Shown here in pieces: positions 1-3,936 of a stretch of 6,552 nt of DNA (position 1 is its first letter; each line of letters opens with the position of its first letter). Source of the DNA: Crenothrix polyspora (lineage in GTDB: Bacteria; Pseudomonadota; Gammaproteobacteria; Methylococcales; Methylomonadaceae); contig CAMDOP010000183.1 of assembly GCA_945903675.1 (NCBI GenBank), positions 1 through 6,552 on the forward strand, written 5' to 3'. The notes beneath the pieces are model-generated. The model had not been told where the DNA came from. It searched no databases and saw nothing but the letters and a program-made list of their open reading frames with translations. The position numbers and the translations under genes were made by a program.

Positions 1-81
1 AAACTAAAAAAGATAACTCGGGCATTGAATGCTATGACCTTTGATTTTCTTTAAGCCAGCGAAATTTAAACTGACTTAAAC

Positions 82-277
82 GGGCTACCAATTTAAGACG
101 GGACAATAGCTTAATCGCTCACTTTTAGAAAGGGCTCTCCTAAGCGCAGACAAAGGGCGAAGGGTTAAGGGTTAAGCTAGTATCTGTCATGCCTTAAGCT
201 GCTAGCCACCTAGGCTTAATCTTTCGCCCTGAGCCTTTCGTCTGAGCTGAAGCTGTCCCGCTTTAAGTTGGTAGCCC
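82..277. repeat. 196-bp imperfect inverted repeat (MITE-like element or structured RNA)
   Basis: The outer 24-base arms are 82-105 (begins GGGCTACCAA, ends CGGGACA) and 254-277 (begins TGTCCCG, ends TTGGTAGCCC). They match at 21 of 24 positions. Two of the three differences are G-T wobbles and one is an A-C mismatch. Inside, shorter paired blocks continue in the same order on both sides: AGGGCGAA (154-161) against TTCGCCCT (223-230), and TTAAGCTAG (172-180) against CTAGGCTTAA (210-219, one bulge). The left half carries an extra stretch near 139-153. The element starts about 20 bases after the stop codon of the metal-binding gene, so it could also act as a 3' end or stabiliser for that transcript. 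No coding sequence is seen in positions 1-298. A non-autonomous transposable element is the simplest reading; a structured RNA is the alternative. Confidence 0.6.
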
Positions 278-298
278 TTAAACGTCATGATATAACTA

Positions 299-472
299 TC
301 AATGACTCACTGAACTCGGCACATGTTCTTTGTTTTTTACTACAGGAGCATCACCAAATAACTTGTAAATAGCCTTACAGCCTTCACAACAAAAAATCTT
401 TTTACTACCCATGTAATCCATCTTAAACCCAGCCACCTTAACTTCTAAGCGACAATAATCACAATATTCCAC
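299..472 (-). CDS. Small CxxC/CCxxC metal-binding protein, CcoI N-terminal-domain-like (57 aa)
   Basis: This encodes a small cytoplasmic-looking protein with no signal peptide or membrane helix. From the GTG at 472 the cysteines are C4 and C7 (CDYC) and C28, C29, C32 (FCCEGCKAIY). That pattern, about 20 residues between a CxxC and an FCCxGC followed by a hydrophobic/aromatic helix, is typical of the metal-binding domain at the N-terminus of CcoI/FixI-type copper P-type ATPases. Here it stands alone, with no ATPase attached. The natural role may be binding or delivering copper or zinc, which is inference. The GTG at 472 is preferred because AGAAAGG lies six bases upstream. An in-frame GTG at 505 would give 68 residues but has no comparable ribosome-binding site. 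A candidate sigma-70 promoter lies at 541-569. It follows two other tiny genes on the same strand. The C-terminal 17 residues are polar and unrecognised. Confidence 0.72.
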   Translation of the reverse strand: MEYCDYCRLEVKVAGFKMDYMGSKKIFCCEGCKAIYKLFGDAPVVKNKEHVPSSVSH

Positions 473-540
473 AATATACCTTTCTAAATAATTTCTTCCA
501 ATCACCGCAGCATCTGCGACGCCTTATCTTAACGCCATGT

Positions 541-569
541 ATTATATAGAAAATCAAGTGATACCTCAA
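541..569 (-). promoter_or_regulatory. Candidate sigma-70 promoter for the metal-binding gene
   Basis: On the minus strand TTGAGG (569-564) is followed after exactly 17 bases by a perfect TATAAT (546-541). The -35 hexamer overlaps the stop codon of the 32-residue gene. A start near 534 would leave a leader of about 60 bases before the GTG at 472, which explains the 93-base gap between the two genes. This is prediction from consensus only. Confidence 0.5.
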
Positions 570-664
570 TATCTGCGCTTACTACCAAAGTAGTAGCCAG
601 TCATGGCGACCGCCACAAACAAACCCAAAATCACCCACGGAAAAATTGTATCTGCAACACTCAT
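566..664 (-). CDS. Hypothetical 32-residue single-helix membrane protein
   Basis: This is a very short gene that I do not recognise. The start ATG at 664 is preceded by AGGTGAG at a good distance. The product begins MSVADTIFPW and has one hydrophobic helix (about residues 8-25, IFPWVILGLFVAVAMTGY). It ends in the basic tail GSKRRY, which by the positive-inside rule puts the C-terminus in the cytoplasm. Size and layout resemble small accessory subunits of respiratory oxidases or other membrane complexes, but no sequence match to CydX, CcoS or CcoQ is apparent. It lies 22 bases after the lipoprotein gene and upstream of a CcoI-domain-like protein, so the three may be functionally linked. Support comes from the strong ribosome-binding site, tight spacing and sensible protein layout. 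A function cannot be assigned. Confidence 0.6.
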   Translation of the reverse strand: MSVADTIFPWVILGLFVAVAMTGYYFGSKRRY

Positions 665-686
665 CGCACTCACCTATCATTAAGTT

Positions 687-803
687 TTAGTCACTAGAAA
701 AGCCAGCCGCAGCAAGCTTATTTGTTTCTGTTTTGGTGCTTAGATCATTGCCATCACAGGCACTTAAAATAATAATTATAATCAGTAACAAAATTTTTTT
801 CAT
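687..803 (-). CDS. Small lipoprotein (38 aa, lipobox LSAC)
   Basis: The product begins MKKILLL, continues with an isoleucine-rich hydrophobic stretch (residues 4-13) and has the lipobox L13-S14-A15-C16 followed by D17. That is a classic lipoprotein signal. Cleavage before C16 would leave a 23-residue mature peptide rich in polar residues (DGNDLSTKTETNK). An aspartate at +2 would favour retention in the inner membrane under the E. coli Lol rule; whether that holds here is unknown. The ATG at 803 has only a weak upstream GGA as ribosome-binding site. The 22-base gap to the next small gene suggests co-transcription. It may be an entericidin-like or other small lipoprotein; no family could be named. 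The open frame is short, so the lipobox and signal layout are the main reasons to believe it. Confidence 0.6.
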   Translation of the reverse strand: MKKILLLIIIIILSACDGNDLSTKTETNKLAAAGFSSD

Positions 804-842
804 AACATGATCCATTGATTATTAAACGCTTCTGCTATTGCT

Positions 843-872
843 TTTTAAAACAGCTGAAGCTGTTTTACTCCA
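843..872. repeat. Palindromic repeat, copy A
   Basis: This is a 30-base unit containing perfect 10-base arms TAAAACAGCT (846-855) and AGCTGTTTTA (858-867) around a two-base loop, followed by CTCCA. A second copy with two differences starts exactly 200 bases away at 1043. The stretch 804-1141 contains no gene that I can support. It holds this repeat, its partner, the GTGGGAACGAT word at 900-910 and the 80-base element at 952-1031. Confidence 0.7.
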
Positions 873-899
873 AGTAACTAACTACTTAACTATGCGAGT

Positions 900-910
900 G
901 TGGGAACGAT
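900..910. repeat. Short dispersed word GTGGGAACGAT, first copy
   Basis: The same 11 bases occur at 3440-3450, both times close to a GTAGGGTGG element and in the same orientation. The reverse complement ATCGTTCCCAC resembles half of the CGTTCCCAC-type dispersed repeats known from many gammaproteobacteria. It is short, so the shared neighbourhood is the main support. Confidence 0.4.
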
Positions 911-951
911 TACTTATGCATCTAATTGCGCCGCTGCCATATTCCAGTCAT

Positions 952-1031
952 GTAGGGTGGATAAGCAGCGCGCATCCACCGTTCATATCAACAAAGGGTG
1001 GGTAAACGCTAAAGCTATTTACCCACCTTAC
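952..1031. repeat. REP/MITE-like element, copy 1 (80 bp)
   Basis: The ends are GTAGGGTGG (952-960) and CCACCTTAC (1023-1031), inverted with one mismatch. Inside are two hairpins: GGTGGAT (956-962) with ATCCACC (974-980), and GGTGGGTAAA (997-1006) with TTTACCCACC (1018-1027). The layout matches the 78-base element at 3328-3405. Elements of this kind with GTAGGGTGGG ends are dispersed in many gammaproteobacterial genomes, often mobilised by REP-associated tyrosine transposases. No transposase is present in this window. Confidence 0.7.
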
Positions 1032-1042
1032 ACGTCTTGGTG

Positions 1043-1072
1043 TTTTAAAACAGCTGTAGCTGCTTTACTCCA
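1043..1072. repeat. Palindromic repeat, copy B; possible terminator of the di-heme remnant
   Basis: This unit matches copy A (843-872) at 28 of 30 positions. Read on the minus strand the stem is UAAAGCAGCU / AGCUGUUUUA with one G-U pair, so it is fully paired in RNA from that strand, whereas the plus-strand RNA would carry an A-C mismatch. The arm ends in UUUU and lies about 75 bases after the stop codon at 1142, so it could end the minus-strand transcript. There is no long U tract beyond the stem. Confidence 0.55.
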
Positions 1073-1141
1073 GTTAAGCAATTTATCAAGTACACCTTGC
1101 AAGTAGTCTTTACGAAGATTTGATCTTTTGTTACAGCACCA

Positions 1142-1817
1142 TTAATGATACTTTGCAGGATCAGCATGTCTTGGGTTAGTCAAAAATGACTGATCAGTTA
1201 ATGATTCCAGAAAAGCCAGTAAATCATCAACCTCTGCATCAGTAATCTTAAAGCCATCAATTAAAGGATCGCGAAGTGGACTGGGTGCTTGTCCATCACT
1301 CACCGCCCTACCCTTTACAGCATAGTGCTTCACTATAACTTCTCGCAAACTGTTAATAGATCCATCATGCATATAAGGCCCAGTAACCGCTATATTACGC
1401 AAGGTCGGCGAGCGAAACTTACCCTCATCGGCCGCATCACCGGTGATTGCCCGAATGCCGGCATTATCAGCAGGATAGGCACCTTTACCATCTAAATTAT
1501 AAAGCCCAGTATTATGATAGCCGATTTCAGGATAAGCCAAGCGCTTATGCTGAACATTATCGGTAAAATTAAAACCACCATGACAATGAGAACATTCCAA
1601 CTCATCACCAAAAAACAAGTCTTCACCTCGTATTGCCGCAGCTGAAATAGCCTGAGGTTTTCCGCCATATTTGTATTGATCATAAGGCGTCTTCGACCAG
1701 AGTAAGATTGGCACCCGCTAAGCCTATCACCATCACACCAGTTGCTAATGCCAATCGTGGCAAGCTATGGCTCTTAGGTTTTTTTATTAGTTTTTGACTA
1801 TGAAACAAAGTTCTCAT
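1142..1817 (-). pseudogene. Truncated, frame-disrupted MbnH/MauG-type di-heme enzyme
   Basis: The intact 5' end starts at ATG 1817 after AGGAAAG (1832-1826), 38 bases past the PepSY gene. It encodes a basic N-terminus and hydrophobic helix ending LAGAN, then runs to a stop at 1680. From about 1714 the +1 frame continues to 1142 with about 185 residues of a di-heme peroxidase C-terminal domain. Visible are SKTPYDQY, the heme motif CSHCH with GGFNF, HNTGLYNLDGKGAYP, FRSPTLRN, PYMHDGS and a final FLTNPRHADP. These match the MbnH (MXAN_0977) family, whose members carry two heme domains in about 350-400 residues. The first heme domain, with its own CxxCH, is missing, and the two remaining parts are out of frame. 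A deletion of a few hundred bases with a 3n+1 offset is the simplest cause. A GTG at 1714 could start the C-terminal piece but would lack an export signal. It is probably nonfunctional. Confidence 0.8.
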
Positions 1818-1855
1818 GCGTTGTTCTTTCCTGTTTATTATAAAAGTGGCTGTTA

Positions 1856-3121
1856 CTACATTGCGCTTAAGCGAGCATTATGAATACGTTTGGCTTTACG
1901 CTTTTTTAACCAATGAATAATGCCGGTAACCAGCAACAGCAAGGGTGCGAAGCCCGTCACCAAAACCATTAAACGCCCTGGCGTACCTAATATCTCGCCA
2001 TTGTGTAAAGGCAGTTGTAAATTAATAAACGCATTACCCGCAGCAAAGGTTTTAGGGTCACGAATTTTTACAAACTTACCACTGTACTGATCTAACCAAA
2101 TAGTGGTGGCGCCTTTACTACGGACTTCATCTAGTTGCCTAGCGGAGACACGATAGCTATCACCAGCATTAGTTGGAAAAAACAGTCGTTGTACTTGTAT
2201 GCCAGGGTATGCGGCTTCAACTAAGGCCATGACTACTTCAGGTGTTAGCGTTGTACCAGTATCCTTTTCTGACTTAACCCCGCCCATCATCGCTGACATG
2301 CCAGACATACCATCTAAGGGTGAAAAATAAGCTACCACGGGCTTAAAGACATCGGGTAAATTAAAATAAACACCTGATAAACAGACGGCAAACATAACAA
2401 TCGCTGTGTAAATACCCACGACTTTATGTAGATCAAAATTAAACCGAGTAAAACTAGCGTTGCGCTTAATAACCAAAGCCTGTTTTAATTTACTAAATTT
2501 AGGCCACCATAAATAAATACCCGTCATAGTGAGTATGAGAGCCAGTAACGAGGTAATGCCCATAATCAATTTACCATTACTTCCTAGTAACAGATTGGCA
2601 TGTAACCTGATTACAATGTTCATAAAAGAATCATTCCTATCTCTATCGCCTAACACCTGTCCGGTATACGGATTAACCATGACCTCTTGAAAATGATGGC
2701 TCATGGCCTTACTCTCTTTACCTGGCTCCTTGATAGGGTATCTAACGATCAAAGCCTCATCTGGCTCTTCAGGTAAGGCGATATAAGAAGGCTTTACTTT
2801 AATAGGTGAGGCATTATTGGCGGCAGCGATCAAATCCATAATGGGTAAACGCTGCTCTCCTGGCACCACTTGCATGGTCTCGGCATTCAACCATTTATCT
2901 ATACTAGTATCATAAACCAGCAAACTACCCGTTAAACCCGCCAAAGCTAAAAATAGTCCTAGCCACAGAGAAATATAAAGATGTAGTTTTAATAGGACTT
3001 TACGCAAGGTAATTCGCTTTAGGCCTGACAGTATTCTTGCTGCATGATTACTGATAGACGACGCTTTTACCTCGTTATAACGAGGCCGGGTGACTGAAGA
3101 AAAAAGATCAATATTGGACAT
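1856..3121 (-). CDS. PepSY-type four-helix inner-membrane protein (421 aa), possible metal or flavin reductase
   Basis: This belongs to the PepSY-associated membrane protein family found next to TonB-dependent receptors. Helices are near residues 48-70, 184-206, 232-255 and 384-405. Conserved histidines sit at the helix ends: H47 (KLHLYISLWLG), H174 (RLHANLLLG), H232 (DLHKVVGIY), H373 (LPLHNGEILG) and H403. PepSY-like segments with VNPYTGQVLG (149-158) and WLDQYSGKFV (342-351) lie in the two large periplasmic loops. A methionine-rich patch (MSGMSAMM, 272-279) after helix 3 would suit copper contact. Relatives are thought to reduce metal chelates or pass electrons across the membrane, which remains inference here. 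The ATG at 3121 is well supported by AAAGGAGC (3136-3129). The gene ends with tandem stops TAG TAA, 38 bases before the di-heme remnant, so the two were probably co-transcribed. Length is normal for the family. Confidence 0.85.
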   Translation of the reverse strand: MSNIDLFSSVTRPRYNEVKASSISNHAARILSGLKRITLRKVLLKLHLYISLWLGLFLALAGLTGSLLVYDTSIDKWLNAETMQVVPGEQRLPIMDLIAAANNASPIKVKPSYIALPEEPDEALIVRYPIKEPGKESKAMSHHFQEVMVNPYTGQVLGDRDRNDSFMNIVIRLHANLLLGSNGKLIMGITSLLALILTMTGIYLWWPKFSKLKQALVIKRNASFTRFNFDLHKVVGIYTAIVMFAVCLSGVYFNLPDVFKPVVAYFSPLDGMSGMSAMMGGVKSEKDTGTTLTPEVVMALVEAAYPGIQVQRLFFPTNAGDSYRVSARQLDEVRSKGATTIWLDQYSGKFVKIRDPKTFAAGNAFINLQLPLHNGEILGTPGRLMVLVTGFAPLLLLVTGIIHWLKKRKAKRIHNARLSAM

Positions 3122-3128
3122 TACTAGG

Positions 3129-3176
3129 GCTCCTTTGATTAATATTCATCTAATCAAAATGCAATTAATATGCCAA
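3129..3176 (-). promoter_or_regulatory. Sigma-54-like promoter and ribosome-binding site of the PepSY gene
   Basis: On the minus strand TTGGCATATTAATTGCA (3176-3160) has the exact GG-N10-GC spacing and matches TGGCA and TTGCA of the sigma-54 consensus. Transcription would start near 3150, about 29 bases before the ATG. The leader would contain the strong ribosome-binding site AAAGGAGC (3136-3129). No convincing sigma-70 pair is seen in the same place. Sigma-54 promoters need an enhancer-binding activator; candidate palindromic sites lie at 3252-3300. Confidence 0.6.
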
Positions 3177-3190
3177 GCTACTTGTAAGCC
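3168..3190. promoter_or_regulatory. Shared upstream motif ATATGCC-N7-TTGTAAGCC, copy 1
   Basis: The two blocks ATATGCC (3168-3174) and TTGTAAGCC (3182-3190) recur with the same seven-base gap at 6528-6550, upstream of the TonB receptor. In this copy the ATATGCC block overlaps the -24 region of the sigma-54-like promoter. It may be a regulator site or a chance match. Confidence 0.35.
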
Positions 3191-3199
3191 TTTATTTAC

Positions 3200-3213
3200 G
3201 GTAAATGTTTACC
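3200..3213. promoter_or_regulatory. Palindrome GGTAAA-TG-TTTACC
   Basis: Perfect six-base arms lie around a two-base centre, about 50-65 bases upstream of the predicted sigma-54 start for the PepSY gene. The position suits an operator. It does not match a Fur or other metal-regulator box that I can name. Confidence 0.35.
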
Positions 3214-3251
3214 ATGACGGACTTGCGACTGCCTTTTTTAATCTTAAAAAC

Positions 3252-3300
3252 TAAGTGATATCACTTATAGAGTAAGTTATATAACCTAGTTTAATTAAAC
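3252..3300. promoter_or_regulatory. Cluster of three perfect palindromes, candidate activator sites
   Basis: TAAGTGATATCACTTA (3252-3267, 16 bases), GTTATATAAC (3276-3285) and GTTTAATTAAAC (3289-3300) follow one another within 49 bases. They lie about 100-150 bases upstream of the predicted sigma-54 start at about 3150, the usual distance for enhancer-binding sites. A near copy of the third, GTTAATTAAAC, lies at 6490-6500, about 80-90 bases upstream of the predicted start of the TonB receptor. The two shorter ones are AT-rich and could be chance. Confidence 0.42.
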
Positions 3301-3327
3301 AGACACATTAAATTTATTCGAAGTCGC

Positions 3328-3405
3328 GTAGGGTGGGTAGCGCTCACTGCCCTGCACTTTATCGGCATAAGGTGGGCAAACGATAAGGCTGTTTGCCCAC
3401 CCTAC
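3328..3405. repeat. REP/MITE-like element, copy 2 (78 bp)
   Basis: The ends GTAGGGTGGG (3328-3337) and CCCACCCTAC (3396-3405) are perfect 10-base inverted repeats. An inner hairpin has 11-base perfect arms, GGTGGGCAAAC (3371-3381) and GTTTGCCCACC (3391-3401), around a nine-base loop. It shares layout and end sequences with the element at 952-1031. It sits between the Spy-like gene and the PepSY gene and may have separated their transcription. Confidence 0.75.
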
Positions 3406-3439
3406 ATAACTAACATTATCTTGATATAAAGCGCTCATC

Positions 3440-3450
3440 GTGGGAACGAT
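3440..3450. repeat. Short dispersed word GTGGGAACGAT, second copy
   Basis: It is identical to 900-910. With the preceding ATC it forms a small palindrome, ATCGT-GGGA-ACGAT (3437-3450). It lies 35 bases beyond the 78-base element and 20 bases past the stop codon of the Spy-like gene. Confidence 0.4.
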
Positions 3451-3469
3451 AAAAAACAACAACTAGAAT

Positions 3470-3790
3470 TTATTCGCTACCTGCTTTATCTTTTTTATTC
3501 GCGTATTTTTCTTTATGCTCTTTACGTAATGCGTCCATTTTTGCACGCTGCTCAGCTGTTAAGATTTGTTGAATTTGATCGCGCGACTCATCATGTAACA
3601 GCTTAGTTTTTTGCATTTGCTGTTCAAGAACGGCTGTAACTTTAGCTTGCTGTTCTGCAGTAAGCTCTAAATTTTTGGTGAACCATTCAGTGGCCCCAGC
3701 ATGTCCTTTCCAAGGATGAGCATTTTCGGCGGCAACCGTCGTTAATGGAATAGTTAAGATCAGTGCAAAACCTAAAAGTAATTTGTTCAT
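3470..3790 (-). CDS. Spy/CpxP-type LTxxQ periplasmic protein (106 aa)
   Basis: This is a small exported helical protein. The signal peptide spans about residues 1-21 (MNKLLLGFALILTIPLTTVAA, cleavage likely after AA before E22). The mature part is about 85 residues and almost all helix. It carries the two family motifs LTAEQQAKV (43-51) and LTAEQRAKM (77-85), and a highly charged lysine-rich tail. Histidines H25, H30, H66 and H92 could contact metal. Spy and CpxP proteins are periplasmic chaperones or stress sensors, and related proteins are often called heavy-metal sensors; which role applies is unknown. The start is fixed by AAGGA just upstream of ATG 3790. An intrinsic terminator at 3865-3894 separates it from the receptor gene, so it probably has its own promoter in 3791-3864, though no clear -35/-10 pair was found. 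The mature length is slightly short for the family. Confidence 0.82.
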   Translation of the reverse strand: MNKLLLGFALILTIPLTTVAAENAHPWKGHAGATEWFTKNLELTAEQQAKVTAVLEQQMQKTKLLHDESRDQIQQILTAEQRAKMDALRKEHKEKYANKKDKAGSE

Positions 3791-3864
3791 TTTTTTCCTT
3801 TATAGTAAAAATTGAGTGTTTACAGCATGAATCGCTGTTTGTTGACACGATGTTGCAATCTCTC

Positions 3865-3894
3865 AAAAAAAACAGGCGTTAATAATTACGCCTG
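3865..3894 (-). terminator. Intrinsic terminator of the TonB receptor gene
   Basis: On the minus strand CAGGCGT (3894-3888), an eight-base loop and ACGCCTG (3879-3873) form a perfect seven-pair GC-rich stem followed directly by eight T residues (3872-3865). It lies 43 bases after the receptor stop codon and ahead of the Spy-like gene. Confidence 0.88.
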
Positions 3895-3936
3895 CTTATG
3901 AGGTGAGAGAACTCGTTTGAAACGGGTATGAATAAC

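Noticed and set aside
162..175. Telomere-like tandem GGGTTAA repeat
   Set aside because: Only two units are present and they form part of the larger inverted repeat.
473..505. Upstream GTG start (505) for the metal-binding gene
   Set aside because: The GTG at 472 has AGAAAGG at ideal spacing and starts directly before the CxxC, whereas the extension has no ribosome-binding site and no motif.
900..1106. Plus-strand open frame of 68 codons
   Set aside because: It is made up largely of the 80-base palindromic element and its neighbours, has no ribosome-binding site and no protein-like features.
804..1141. CRISPR array
   Set aside because: The repeats here are palindromic and only two-fold, with unequal contents between them and no regular repeat-spacer pattern.
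1289..1683. Open frames at plus 1289-1495 and minus 1492-1683
   Set aside because: They lie within the di-heme C-terminal domain in other frames and lack ribosome-binding sites; the real frame carries the CSHCH and PYMHDGS motifs.
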